Below, one piece after another: positions 10,635-21,779 of a stretch of 64,000 nucleotides of DNA; within the stretch, counting starts at the first letter, position 1, and every line of letters begins with the position of its first letter. Origin of the DNA: JANYJJ01 sp038241115 (GTDB lineage: Bacteria; Pseudomonadota; Gammaproteobacteria; Burkholderiales; Burkholderiaceae_C); NCBI GenBank assembly GCA_038241115.1, contig JBBRGA010000001.1:4995-68994 (forward strand). The letters are read 5' to 3'. A program made the position numbers and the translations under genes. Under the pieces are notes generated by a model, which had not been told where the DNA came from, made no database searches, and saw only the letters and a list, made by a program, of their open reading frames with translations.

Positions 10635-13430
10635 ATGACGCAACGTATTCGCTTCGCCCTCGTTACCGCCTGCTTGCTCGGCCTGGTCGTGTTGACTGAT
10701 CTGTCCGTGGCCCAGTCCAAGTTGGCGCCACTCACGAAAACTCAGTCTGTTGAAGGCATAGACGAGTACCGTTTGCCCAACGGTCTACAGATTCTTTTGG
10801 TGCCCGATACGTCCAAGCCCACGACGACCGTGAACTTGACCTACCGCGTGGGTTCGCGGCAAGAAAATTACGGGGAAACAGGAATGGCGCACTTGTTGGA
10901 GCACATGTTGTTCAAAGGCACGCCGAAGCACCCCAAGGTCTGGTCTGAGTTTGAGAAGCGCGGCTTGGCCGCCAATGGCAGCACCAACGCCGACCGCACC
11001 AACTACACCGCCAGTTTTTCAGCCAACGCCAACAACCTCAACTGGTATGTGGGTTGGTTGGCAGACGCCATGGTCAACAGTTACATCGCGCGCAAAGACC
11101 TCGACACGGAAATGACGGTGGTGCGCAATGAAATGGAGTCTGGCGAGAACAACCCCGAGCGCACGCTTTACAAAAAAACCTTGGCAGTGATGTTCGACTG
11201 GCACAACTACGGCAAAGACACCATCGGCGCGCGCGCCGACGTCGAGAACGTTGACATCCCGCGCTTGCAAGCCTTCTATCGCCAGTACTACCAACCTGAC
11301 AACGCCACCCTCATCGTGGCTGGCAGCTTTGATACGGCAGCGCTGTTGACGTCGATTTCCAAGTCCTTTGGCGTGATCAAAAAGCCGACCCGCAAGCTGC
11401 CTAATTTTTACACCTTGGAGCCAACGCAAGACGGTGAACGCAGCGTCAACCTGCGTCGCTCGGGCGGGGTTCCCGAGCTCTTTGCCGGCTACCACGTACC
11501 GCCTGCCGCCCACCCTGACTACGCCGCCGTTGAGTTGCTCGGCATCATCATGGGCGACAGCCCCTCTGGACGACTGCACAGGCGCCTGACAGAGAAGCAA
11601 TTGGCAACGAATGTGTTCGCTTTCAGTCAAGGCATGAACGAGCCTGGCTTCGCGATCTTTGGGGCGCAACTGGAAAATGCGAGTGGCTTGGAAGCCTCAC
11701 GTGCTGCTTTGCTCGACACCTTGGAATCGGTTGCGCGAGATCCCATTACGGCCGATGAATTGAAGCGCGCACGCATCAAGTGGCTCAAGTCGTGGGAGCA
11801 GGGCTTCAGCGATCCTGAATCTGTGGGCATCGCCCTGAGCGAGTCGATTGCGCAGGGCGATTGGCGCTTGTTTTTCATGCTGCGCGACCGGGTGCGTGAT
11901 ACGGCGTTAGCCGACGTACAGCGCGTCGCAGTTCAACGTTTGCTACCCGATAACCGGACCTTGGGCACTTACTTGCCCACCGACAAACCGCAGCGTGCAC
12001 CGACGCCTGAGAAAGTCGATGTGACGGAGCAGCTCAAGTCGTTCAAGCCCCAAGTGGCGCAGGCCGGTGTGGAAGCGTTTGATGCGACGCCCGCGGTGAT
12101 CGATCAGCGGACGCAGAAGTTCACTGTGGGCGGCGCAGCCAACATCCGGGCAGCCGTCTTACCGAAAGGTTCACGGGGCGGCGCGGTGCAAGCCACGCTG
12201 GTGCTGCGCTTTGGCAATGCCGAGAATTTATTTGGTACGGCGGATGTGGCCGATATAACGGCCGCGCTGCTCGACAAGGGAACGCGCAGCTTGAACCGCC
12301 AGCAACTTCAAGACCGCTTGGACGAGCTGAAAACCGAGATGAGCATCGGCGCTTCCCCCGGCCGCGTGTCGGTGAGTTTGCTGTCGCGCAAAGAGCACTT
12401 GGCGGCTGCGATCGCGCTGATGGGTGACGTGCTTCGCAACCCGACATTTCCGGCTGAAACTTTGCTGGAAGTGAAACGCCAAACCTTGTCTGCGATCGAG
12501 CAGCAACGCAAAGAGCCGGAGGCCGTGGCGAGCATGGCGCTGGCGCAGTGGAGCAACACCTATCCGCCCGGTGACGTTCGGCACTCACGCACCTTTGACG
12601 AAACAGTGCAGGGCGTCAACTCGGTAACTTTGGAGGCCGTGCGAGCTTTCCACAGTCGTTATTACGGAGCCGCACGCGGCGAGTTTGCGGCGGTTGGTGA
12701 CATGGACGTGGCGGCTGTGAAGCAGGCGTTGCAGAGTGCGCTGGGTGATTGGTCGGCGGGGTCTGCCTTTACGCGCATTGCCAATCCGTTGAATGCCGAC
12801 AAGCCGACGCGCTTCATGCTGCCCACGCCAGACAAGCAGAACGCCTACATGGTGGTGCGCCAAGGAATCGCATTGACAGATAACGATACCGACTATGCGG
12901 CCTTGAACATGGCCAACTACCTGCTTGGCGGCGGCGGTAATTCGCGTTTGTGGAAGCGGATACGTGAAGCCGAAGGTTTGTCGTATGACGTGCGCAGTGG
13001 CATCAGTTGGAACAGCCTCGAGGCGAATTCCAGCTGGGAAGCCAGCGCCATCTTTGCGCCCCAAAACCAAGCCAAAGTGGAAGCTGCCTTCAAGGAGGAA
13101 GTGGCCAAGGCTTTGAAGAACGGGTTCACGGCGCAGGAGCTCAGCGAAGGGCAACGCGGTCTGCTGAACTTCCGTCGCTTGTCACGTGCTCAGGACGCGA
13201 CGTTGGCGCGTGCTTTGGCCAGCAATCTCTACCTGGACCGTAGCTTCGCCAAAGCTGCGCAAGTCGACGCCGCCCTGGCCGCACTGACGTTGCCGCAGGT
13301 GAATGCCGCGCTAAAAAATTACATCAAACCCGAAAGCTTTGCCACTGCGTTCGCGGGTGAATTCAAACCCGCGGTTTCGGATGCAACTTCGAATGCCGTT
13401 TTGAACGCAAATACAGTCAAGAAGCCTTGA
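10635..13430 (+). CDS. M16 family (pitrilysin-like) zinc metallopeptidase, two-domain
   Basis: Periplasmic or envelope peptidase of the M16 family. The 931-residue protein begins with a signal-peptide-like segment (hydrophobic ALVTACLLGLVVL) and contains the inverted zinc motif HxxEH at residues 86-90 (HLLEH), with the downstream Glu in a VVRNEMESGENNPER context. A second M16 module fills the C-terminal half (about residues 500-900) with no HxxEH, as expected for the inactive half that completes the clam-shell. The 3' end overlaps the convergent next gene by 14 bp. Substrate unknown. Confidence 0.9.
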   Translation: MTQRIRFALVTACLLGLVVLTDLSVAQSKLAPLTKTQSVEGIDEYRLPNGLQILLVPDTSKPTTTVNLTYRVGSRQENYGETGMAHLLEHMLFKGTPKHPKVWSEFEKRGLAANGSTNADRTNYTASFSANANNLNWYVGWLADAMVNSYIARKDLDTEMTVVRNEMESGENNPERTLYKKTLAVMFDWHNYGKDTIGARADVENVDIPRLQAFYRQYYQPDNATLIVAGSFDTAALLTSISKSFGVIKKPTRKLPNFYTLEPTQDGERSVNLRRSGGVPELFAGYHVPPAAHPDYAAVELLGIIMGDSPSGRLHRRLTEKQLATNVFAFSQGMNEPGFAIFGAQLENASGLEASRAALLDTLESVARDPITADELKRARIKWLKSWEQGFSDPESVGIALSESIAQGDWRLFFMLRDRVRDTALADVQRVAVQRLLPDNRTLGTYLPTDKPQRAPTPEKVDVTEQLKSFKPQVAQAGVEAFDATPAVIDQRTQKFTVGGAANIRAAVLPKGSRGGAVQATLVLRFGNAENLFGTADVADITAALLDKGTRSLNRQQLQDRLDELKTEMSIGASPGRVSVSLLSRKEHLAAAIALMGDVLRNPTFPAETLLEVKRQTLSAIEQQRKEPEAVASMALAQWSNTYPPGDVRHSRTFDETVQGVNSVTLEAVRAFHSRYYGAARGEFAAVGDMDVAAVKQALQSALGDWSAGSAFTRIANPLNADKPTRFMLPTPDKQNAYMVVRQGIALTDNDTDYAALNMANYLLGGGGNSRLWKRIREAEGLSYDVRSGISWNSLEANSSWEASAIFAPQNQAKVEAAFKEEVAKALKNGFTAQELSEGQRGLLNFRRLSRAQDATLARALASNLYLDRSFAKAAQVDAALAALTLPQVNAALKNYIKPESFATAFAGEFKPAVSDATSNAVLNANTVKKP

Positions 13431-14622
13431 ACGGACGTCGTTCGTTCAGCTCGTCCATATAGCTTTCCATTCCGGCGCCCTCGCGCTGTAAAAAATCGGC
13501 CACGGCTTGCGCAAATTGAGGGTGAGCCAGCCAGTGCGCTGACCAAGTTTGGACGGGCAACAGCCCACGTGCCATCTTGTGCTCGCCTTGCGCGCCGCCC
13601 TCAAAGCGGCGGATGTTGTTGGCAATGCACCAAGCCAGAGGCTCGTAATAGCAAGCCGCGAAGTGCAGGCAGGCAATGTGTTCGGTCGCGCCCCAATAGC
13701 GGCCAAACGCTGTGCCGTGCGCTCTGTCGATTCCAATCAAAGAAGCAGCCACGCGCGCGCCACCTTTCCACGCCAGCACCATCATCCAGTTCTCGGGCAT
13801 CGTGCTCGCCATACGCGCAAAAAAATCGCGCGACAGATACGGTGTTGAGCGATGTTCTTGGTAGGTGGTGCTGTAGCAGCGGTAAAAATAATCCCAATCT
13901 TCAGTGCTGATGGCCGTGCCCTCCCGCCAGGTAAAGGTCACGCCCGCGTCATTCACTTTGCGACGCTCTTGCTGAATCTTCTTGCGCTTTTCGCGTTGCA
14001 GGCTCGCCAGAAAATCCGCGAAGTCCACGTAGGGCTCGCCGACTCGCTGCTGCCAGTGAAACTGCACCGTTGTGCGCAGCATCCAGCCTGCCGCCTCTGC
14101 CGCAGCATGGTCGGCCTCGTCCATAAACAGCAAGTGTGCCGACGACAGTTTGGCCTGGGATGCGATTTGCTGAATTGCCTGCAACAGCACTGCGCGCCCT
14201 GCCGAGTCACGGGCGAGTAAACGCGGCCCGGGGACAGGGGTGAACGGTACCGCGCCCAGCAGCTTTGGGTAATAGCGCAAGCCGTGTCGTTGATAGGCGT
14301 CTGCCCACGCCCAATCGAACACGTACTCGCCGTAGGAGTGGTCTTTCAAGTAGAGCGCGCAGGCGGCGATCAACACACTGTCTTGCTCTACGCACAAGAA
14401 CTGAGGTGTCCAACCTGTGGAGCTGCAGGCGCTGCCAGATTCATGCAGCGCCAGCAGGTACTCATGGCGCATGAACGGGCCTGAGCTTGGCTGCAAGGCC
14501 AAGAGCACGTTCCACTGCTCGGCGTCCACTGCGGCGGGGTGGTCGAGCACCCGAATGACATAATCATTTCGAGCTTCGATGGCTGCAATCCGCTGTTCGG
14601 TTTTCTGTGTTTCCTCACGCAT
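13417..14622 (-). CDS. FemAB/GNAT-like protein of the COG3146 (DUF482) type
   Basis: Family annotated as a putative peptidoglycan-biosynthesis acyltransferase; no reaction is established. The 401-residue product shows the typical SGPFMRHEYLLALHESGSA start, the YGEYVFDWAWADAY block, and the conserved C-terminal GGAQGEHKMARGLLPVQTWSAHW block. The annotated ATG abuts the nadE ATG on the other strand (CATATG), which leaves no room for a promoter, so the real start of one of them may be further in. The 3' end overlaps the M16 peptidase tail by 14 bp. Confidence 0.85.
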   Translation of the reverse strand: MREETQKTEQRIAAIEARNDYVIRVLDHPAAVDAEQWNVLLALQPSSGPFMRHEYLLALHESGSACSSTGWTPQFLCVEQDSVLIAACALYLKDHSYGEYVFDWAWADAYQRHGLRYYPKLLGAVPFTPVPGPRLLARDSAGRAVLLQAIQQIASQAKLSSAHLLFMDEADHAAAEAAGWMLRTTVQFHWQQRVGEPYVDFADFLASLQREKRKKIQQERRKVNDAGVTFTWREGTAISTEDWDYFYRCYSTTYQEHRSTPYLSRDFFARMASTMPENWMMVLAWKGGARVAASLIGIDRAHGTAFGRYWGATEHIACLHFAACYYEPLAWCIANNIRRFEGGAQGEHKMARGLLPVQTWSAHWLAHPQFAQAVADFLQREGAGMESYMDELNERRPFKAS

Positions 14623-16754
<2,132 letters not shown>

Positions 16755-16777
16755 TTTGAGCGCGTCGTCTTAAAGCG

Positions 16778-17161
16778 TCAAGCGCGTTCAAAGTAAGTCC
16801 ATAGCGCAGCGAGCCACACGCCGGTGCACAGCAACAGAGACATGAACACCGCTGCACTGGCAATGTCTTTGGCCCGCTTGGACAGGTCGTGGAGCTCAAA
16901 CGAAACACGGTCCACCACCGCTTCGACGCTCGAGTTGAGCAGTTCGACAATTAACACCAGGCAAACTGACGCTGCTAACGCTGCTGTCTCTAACCAGTTT
17001 CGGCCCAGCCAAAAAGACGCTGGCAGCATGATCATGGCGAGCCAAGTCTCTTGGCGAAAGGCGCTCTCGCCCGAGTAGGCCAATTTGAGGCCGTTCAATG
17101 AATGGCCTGTGGCTCGCAGCACTCTGTCGAAGCCGGTTCGGCCTTTGTGTTCATTCGTCAT
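16778..17161 (-). CDS. dgkA: Diacylglycerol kinase
   Basis: Integral membrane kinase that recycles diacylglycerol to phosphatidic acid. The 127-residue protein has the DgkA layout: amphipathic N-terminus (GHSLNGLKLAYSGESAFRQE), three membrane helices, and the active-site segment ELLNSSVEAVVDRVS followed by KRAKDIASAAV. It converges on glnB with only 23 bp between stops; the two ends can form a GAGCGCG/CGCGTTC hairpin that may serve as a shared terminator. It could be the last gene of the leftward sigma-factor block (38 bp from the RDD gene). Confidence 0.93.
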   Translation of the reverse strand: MTNEHKGRTGFDRVLRATGHSLNGLKLAYSGESAFRQETWLAMIMLPASFWLGRNWLETAALAASVCLVLIVELLNSSVEAVVDRVSFELHDLSKRAKDIASAAVFMSLLLCTGVWLAALWTYFERA

Positions 17162-17199
17162 GCAAAGTTGGTGGCGCGAGCGCGTTAGTCGCGGTGTGC

Positions 17200-17709
17200 C
17201 TACTTGGATGAAATCAGCGAAGTCCCGCAGACAACGTCATGCCAGAACTGTCGCGACGGATGCAGCCGCGCCAACATCGCATAGGCCACCACACCCGCAC
17301 CCAAAATCGCGAACGAAGTGCCCGGGGAATGCAAATCTGCCAACCAAATGGCCAACAACGCAGGTACGAACCACAGCCAGCTCAACAAATACCGGCAAAA
17401 AGCCCGGGCTTGGCTAACTGCCGCTCCACTGCTGCTGACCAGACGCACATTCCAGGCTCGCATTGCAACGGTTTGACCGCCACGCGACCAAAACCAGACA
17501 AAGTAGATGCCCAAGACGACAAACAAAAACGCTTGAAGGCCGTGCCTACCCTGCAACGCGTGACGCTGCTGCGTCAGGCTTGAGAACAAATAGCCAGCAA
17601 GCATCAAAACGCCGAACAAAAGCACGCCTTCGTAGATGAAGCAAGCCATGCGTCTGAAAAGGCCCGGAACCTCCGGATGCTGAACGCTGGGCAGTATCGT
17701 AGTTTTCAC
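17200..17709 (-). CDS. RDD family membrane protein
   Basis: A 169-residue polytopic protein of the RDD family, whose members have loosely defined roles in transport or envelope function. The conserved Arg in FRRMACFIYEGVLLFGVLM near residue 20 and the membrane helices around 25-45, 70-90 and 115-150 support the call. The classic Asp-Asp pair is replaced here by YEG-type residues, so it is a divergent member. Start is GTG. It lies 9 bp behind the DUF3106 gene and is probably cotranscribed with it. Confidence 0.8.
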   Translation of the reverse strand: MKTTILPSVQHPEVPGLFRRMACFIYEGVLLFGVLMLAGYLFSSLTQQRHALQGRHGLQAFLFVVLGIYFVWFWSRGGQTVAMRAWNVRLVSSSGAAVSQARAFCRYLLSWLWFVPALLAIWLADLHSPGTSFAILGAGVVAYAMLARLHPSRQFWHDVVCGTSLISSK

Positions 17710-17718
17710 AAGCGCCTG

Positions 17719-18495
17719 TCATGGTGAAGGTGATGATGCCGATGCCGCGGTAGATCGAGACATCGCACCTTGCGCGCCCTTTTGAGGCAACAAAGTGACT
17801 GAGTCCACAAACTCAGGAGATGCGGCAATCTTGGGCTGCCCAGTTTGTTGGTGAACCGGCGGCGTAACCCTCTTGGAAATCAAATTGGTGGTTGCTCCCG
17901 GCTGAGCTTGCACCACAGAAGGCGTGATCGAGCGTTGGGGTAGGGCCAGCGCAGGGTTGGCCACTATGTTTGATTTCAGTTGTGCGCTTTGTGAGCCACT
18001 GCTGGCCGCAACTGTGGCGGCTTTAGCTGCCAAATCGCGCTTCTGGTCGGCTGGCAATGCTTGGTATGCCTGCCACTGAGCTTGTCTGTTTTGCGGAGTC
18101 GATTTGTTCGCTTCTTGGAACTGAAGTCGAACCTTGCCGCGCTGTTCAGGTGACATTTGCGCCCACTCAGACATGCGCATTTGAATGCGGTCACGTTCTT
18201 CTGGCGACATGCTTGGAAAACGCGCGGCAATCACACGCCATTTTTGTTTTCGCTCCGCCGAGATTGCGGACCAATCCTTTTCGAGCGGCTTCAAAGCGGC
18301 CTGTTCGCCCGCGGTGAGGGTCAAGAATCTTGGGCCTTGTTCAGCAACTTGGCGAGCCTCAGTCCGAGTCTTAGGATCCGTCGCATTGCCAGCTTGGCCA
18401 TGCGCAGGGGACACCAGAAGCGCACCAAGTGAAAAAGCAAGTAGCACTCCCCAGATCGTGAGCTTCAAGCCGGAATCGAGCCCCTCTTCAGGCAT
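17719..18495 (-). CDS. DUF3106 periplasmic protein
   Basis: Function unknown. The 258-residue product has a clear N-terminal hydrophobic export segment (about residues 10-34, ending near AHGQA), then the DUF3106 core at about 55-150 with alternating LTAGEQAAL, MSPEERDRI and MSPEQRGKV helices, and a Ser/Ala/Gln-rich low-complexity tail. The repeated 'MSPE-R' helices recall the LTxxQ-type helices of CpxP/Spy periplasmic stress proteins; that resemblance is my inference. Only 3 bp separate it from the DUF3619 gene upstream. Confidence 0.8.
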   Translation of the reverse strand: MPEEGLDSGLKLTIWGVLLAFSLGALLVSPAHGQAGNATDPKTRTEARQVAEQGPRFLTLTAGEQAALKPLEKDWSAISAERKQKWRVIAARFPSMSPEERDRIQMRMSEWAQMSPEQRGKVRLQFQEANKSTPQNRQAQWQAYQALPADQKRDLAAKAATVAASSGSQSAQLKSNIVANPALALPQRSITPSVVQAQPGATTNLISKRVTPPVHQQTGQPKIAASPEFVDSVTLLPQKGAQGAMSRSTAASASSPSP

Positions 18496-18498
18496 CGC

Positions 18499-18996
18499 TC
18501 AATGTCCGTCCAGCTTCAGAAATTCGACAAACCCTGGGTCACTGTAGGCGGCAAAGGGCACATCGTCACCGAGAAGTGCCGCGTCAACTTCAGCAGCCGC
18601 GCTGATCTGCGAACGCTGATGAAAGTGTTGAATGGAAAGCAACCCCAAAACCAAAGCTGCCAGCGGAATCAATGAGCCCAAGCGGGTCCAGAGATCACCG
18701 TCAAAACCGCCACGAAAGCCACCACCAAAAAGGCCAGTGTTCAATCGCAACGCAACGTTGACTCCATTTCCTAGCCCTGATGTCGCTATGGTCGGTGACT
18801 TTCGAGCGGCCGAAGTCGCTAAGACCGTGCGTTCAACCGCTTTTTCGCGAGCGAACTTCAGACGTTCGCGGACGTCAAAGGGCAATCTTTCAACGTGCTC
18901 AGTCATTAAGGCCGTTATCTTATGAGCGGCCCGGGTTTGTGCCGCTTCGATGCCTGCAGCCCCGGCACCATTCACAGATAAATTTTCAGTGCTCAT
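18499..18996 (-). CDS. DUF3619 single-pass membrane protein, candidate anti-sigma factor
   Basis: A 165-residue protein with a soluble N-terminus rich in charged residues (ALMTEHVERLPFDVRERL), a Gly/Phe-rich stretch, one membrane helix at about 105-122 (SLIPLAALVLGLLSIQHF) and a short C-terminal tail predicted outside the membrane. I take the ATG at 18996, which overlaps the sigma-factor stop by 4 bp; the frame is open further up but only inside the sigma gene. Translational coupling to an ECF sigma factor plus an N-in, single-helix topology is the usual layout of an anti-sigma factor; no experimental function is known to me. Confidence 0.78.
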   Translation of the reverse strand: MSTENLSVNGAGAAGIEAAQTRAAHKITALMTEHVERLPFDVRERLKFAREKAVERTVLATSAARKSPTIATSGLGNGVNVALRLNTGLFGGGFRGGFDGDLWTRLGSLIPLAALVLGLLSIQHFHQRSQISAAAEVDAALLGDDVPFAAYSDPGFVEFLKLDGH

Positions 18997-19568
18997 AACG
19001 TAATCCCTTTTGACTTCAGCGCCTTGGCCAAGGTGTGAACTGCTCTTGAACAATGCGTCTTGACGCTGCCCTCTGAGCAACCCATGACGGACGCTGTTTC
19101 GGAAACATCAAACTCCTCCCAATAACGCAATAAAAAGGCTTCTCGTTGACGCCCAGGCAATTGTTCGACTTCTCGATCAATGGCTAGCAGGATCTGCGCC
19201 CGAGAAACTGAGTCAGCTGCGCTCTCTGTACCGGCTGATTCGTTCAGAGCCTCTAAAGTTTCAAGAATATCGAAATCGCCGTCTTCGCCAGCGGGCTCGA
19301 AGTCTGAAAAATTCTTCAGCACACCAGCCCGGACCTTTTTCCGGCGGAAATGATCCATGGTGGCGTTCGAAAGAATGCGCTGGAACAGCAAAGGCAGTTC
19401 AGCGGCAGGACGGTCAGCGTATTTTTCGGCCAAGCGAATCATTGCGTCCTGCACGATGTCCAGCGCCGAATCGTCATCGCGAACCGCAAAGCTAGTGCGC
19501 TTGAAAGCGCGTTTTTCAGCGCTTTTCAAAAAATCTGTCAATTCTTTTTCGGATGCCAAGAAGTACAC
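18993..19568 (-). CDS. ECF-type RNA polymerase sigma factor
   Basis: Sigma-70 family factor of the short extracytoplasmic-function class, 191 residues from a GTG start. Region 2 is visible as DIVQDAMIRLAEKY through ATMDHFRRKK (about residues 35-75), an acidic linker follows, and region 4 appears near 130-185 as EQLPGRQREAFLLRYWEEF with the helix-turn-helix VSETASVMGCSEGSVKTH. The stop overlaps the DUF3619 start, and DUF3106 and RDD genes follow. An in-frame TTG 3 codons in is an alternative start. Targets are unknown. Confidence 0.9.
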   Translation of the reverse strand: MYFLASEKELTDFLKSAEKRAFKRTSFAVRDDDSALDIVQDAMIRLAEKYADRPAAELPLLFQRILSNATMDHFRRKKVRAGVLKNFSDFEPAGEDGDFDILETLEALNESAGTESAADSVSRAQILLAIDREVEQLPGRQREAFLLRYWEEFDVSETASVMGCSEGSVKTHCSRAVHTLAKALKSKGITL

Positions 19569-19811
19569 GCCTCGGGCGAAAGCCCATGTAGTCGACGCAA
19601 ATTATCACACCGCGCCGGTTCAAAAATATCGGTCGAATCTTCACTGCGCGAGGCGATGCAATAATCGACGGTTGCACGACAGAAAGCTCAAGTCCAAGTC
19701 GCCTAATCCAGGTGGTGTGGACGCGAGTTATCAGGCACCACACCCACCCCACGAGGGCGCGGAGAGGCGCACCAATGGTTTTTCGTTAGAGAAATTCGCA
19801 AAGGTTAGAAC
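19569..19811 (+). promoter_or_regulatory. Divergent control region upstream of ilvI
   Basis: This 243-bp gap separates the leftward sigma-factor gene from ilvI and must hold both promoters. It contains a 7-bp hairpin (GGTGTGG at 19714-19720 with CCACACC at 19738-19744) and a 25-codon open frame from GTG 19712 to TAG 19789 whose first codons include Val-Val...Val-Ile and two His. No convincing T-tract follows the hairpin, so attenuation is only a possibility. Confidence 0.35.
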
Positions 19812-21623
19812 ATGGATATGTCAACACCAGACGCCAAACGCGTCGCTTCAGCGACCCAAGCAGTGTCGACTCAACACTCCACGGCCTCCACATTGAGCCC
19901 CTCGCTGAACGGCTCCGAAATTTTGGTTCGCTGTCTGCAAGCTGAAAGCGTCCAGTTTTTGTGGGGATACCCAGGCGGTGCCGTCTTATATATTTACGAC
20001 GCGCTCTACAAACAAAACACAATCGAGCACGTGCTGGTGCGGCACGAGCAAGCTGCGGTTCATGCAGCTGATGGATACGCTCGTGCAACTGGCGAAGTTG
20101 GTGTTGCGTTGGTTACTTCGGGGCCGGGCGCAACCAATGCGGTGACGGGTATCGCAACGGCATACATGGACTCGATTCCGATGGTCATCATCACGGGTCA
20201 GGTTCCCACAGCGGCGATAGGCTTGGACGCGTTTCAAGAATGTGACACGGTCGGCATCACTCGCCCGGTGGTCAAGCACAACTTTTTGGTCAAAGACGTG
20301 CGCGATCTGGCGATGACGATGAAGAAGGCTTTTCACATAGCACGCACGGGCCGTCCCGGTCCGGTGGTGGTGGACATCCCGAAAGATGTGTCCTTGGCCA
20401 CGGCGCCATTCTCTTATCCCGCGACGGTAGAAATGCGTTCCTACAATCCTGTCCGCAAGGGTCACGGCGGTCAAATTCGCAAGGCTGTCTCGCTCCTGAT
20501 GTCGGCAAAGCGACCATACATCTACACCGGCGGCGGGGTTATTTTGGGCAACGCTTCGGTTGAGTTGCGAGAGTTGGTCAATTTGCTCGGATACCCGTGC
20601 ACCAACACATTGATGGGCTTGGGTGCTTTTCCCGCCAGCGATCCAAAATTCTTGGGCATGTTGGGCATGCACGGAACCTACGAAGCCAACATGACCATGC
20701 AGAACTGTGACGTGCTGCTGGCAGTCGGCGCACGGTTTTGCGACCGCGTGATTGGCAACCCGAAGCACTTTGCATCGGTTGAACGCAAGATCATTCATAT
20801 TGACATAGATCCATCTTCAATTTCCAAGCGTGTAAAAGTTGACATTCCTATCGTTGGAGATGTGAAAGATGTGCTCCAGGAATTAATCGCCCAAATCCGC
20901 GAGGCGCAACTTGCCCAGCATGCCCGACCGGATGGCAGCGCGCTGGCCAATTGGTGGAATCAAATTGGCGAGTGGCGAGGTCGCGACTCGCTGGGTTTTC
21001 AGAACAGCAACGAGACCATCAAACCGCAGTTTGTCGTGCAAAAGTTGTGGGAGCTGACCAAAGACAGCGATGCCTACATCACATCTGACGTGGGTCAGCA
21101 CCAAATGTGGGCCGCGCAGTACTACCGATTTGATGAGCCGCGTCGCTGGATTAATTCAGGCGGTTTGGGCACGATGGGTGTGGGCCTGCCCTACGCGATG
21201 GGCATCAAGTTGGCCAAGCCTCAGGCCGATGTGTTTTGCATCACCGGCGACGGCTCAGTGCAAATGAACATTCAAGAGCTGTCAACTTGCATGCAGTACA
21301 AAACGCCGGTGAAGATCATTTCGCTCAACAACCGCTATTTGGGCATGGTGCGGCAATGGCAGCAGATTGATTACGGAGGGCGTTACGCCCACAGCTATAT
21401 GGATGCGTTGCCCGACTTCGTCAAACTCGCTGAAGCCTATGGGCACGTGGGCTTGAAGATAGAGCGCCCAAGCGACGTGGAAGGTGCACTGCGTGAGGCC
21501 ATTCGTCTGAAGGATCGCACCGTGTTTTTGGACATTTGCACCGATGCCACGGAAAATGTTTGGCCGATGGTCAAGGCAGGAAAGGGCATCTCTGAAATGC
21601 TGCTGGGGTCTGAGGATTTGTGA
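19812..21623 (+). CDS. ilvI: Acetolactate synthase catalytic (large) subunit
   Basis: ThDP enzyme making acetolactate or acetohydroxybutyrate for valine, leucine and isoleucine synthesis. The 603-residue product carries the catalytic Glu in VLVRHEQAAVHAADGYAR, the FAD-domain core, and the ThDP/Mg motif GDGSVQMNIQEL running to SLNN. An unconserved N-terminal extension of about 30 residues precedes the family start (NGSEILVRCL); ATG at 19812 or the second ATG two codons on are equally possible. The regulatory subunit gene ilvH lies 156 bp downstream. Confidence 0.96.
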   Translation: MDMSTPDAKRVASATQAVSTQHSTASTLSPSLNGSEILVRCLQAESVQFLWGYPGGAVLYIYDALYKQNTIEHVLVRHEQAAVHAADGYARATGEVGVALVTSGPGATNAVTGIATAYMDSIPMVIITGQVPTAAIGLDAFQECDTVGITRPVVKHNFLVKDVRDLAMTMKKAFHIARTGRPGPVVVDIPKDVSLATAPFSYPATVEMRSYNPVRKGHGGQIRKAVSLLMSAKRPYIYTGGGVILGNASVELRELVNLLGYPCTNTLMGLGAFPASDPKFLGMLGMHGTYEANMTMQNCDVLLAVGARFCDRVIGNPKHFASVERKIIHIDIDPSSISKRVKVDIPIVGDVKDVLQELIAQIREAQLAQHARPDGSALANWWNQIGEWRGRDSLGFQNSNETIKPQFVVQKLWELTKDSDAYITSDVGQHQMWAAQYYRFDEPRRWINSGGLGTMGVGLPYAMGIKLAKPQADVFCITGDGSVQMNIQELSTCMQYKTPVKIISLNNRYLGMVRQWQQIDYGGRYAHSYMDALPDFVKLAEAYGHVGLKIERPSDVEGALREAIRLKDRTVFLDICTDATENVWPMVKAGKGISEMLLGSEDL

Positions 21624-21779
21624 GGCTTGAACCTGTGTGTGATGCCCGCTGTTACCGCAGCGGCTGATGCGCACTGGGAATTGCGTTCGCTGCTCTAGAA
21701 GTCGTCGATTTAACTTTTTCGCGTTGTCCAAGAGGGGTGGTTATCGCTGCCCCGACGGCAGACTCGCGCATACATCACC
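21624..21779 (+). ncRNA. Candidate structured RNA between ilvI and ilvH
   Basis: A 156-bp non-coding spacer inside what should be a tight operon. Two hairpins can be read: CCGCTG/CAGCGG at 21646-21663 with a 6-nt loop, and CTGCC/GGCAG at 21747-21761 about 20 bp before the ilvH start. I recall that an 'ilvH' cis-regulatory RNA motif has been proposed in Betaproteobacteria upstream of ilvH; the position matches, but I have not compared the consensus. Confidence 0.45.

Noticed and set aside
16755..16792. Hairpin TTTGAGCGCG/CGCGTTCAAA between glnB and dgkA as a firm terminator
   Set aside because: The right arm is the coding end of dgkA and there is no T-tract in either direction beyond a few bases; kept only as a possibility in the dgkA entry.
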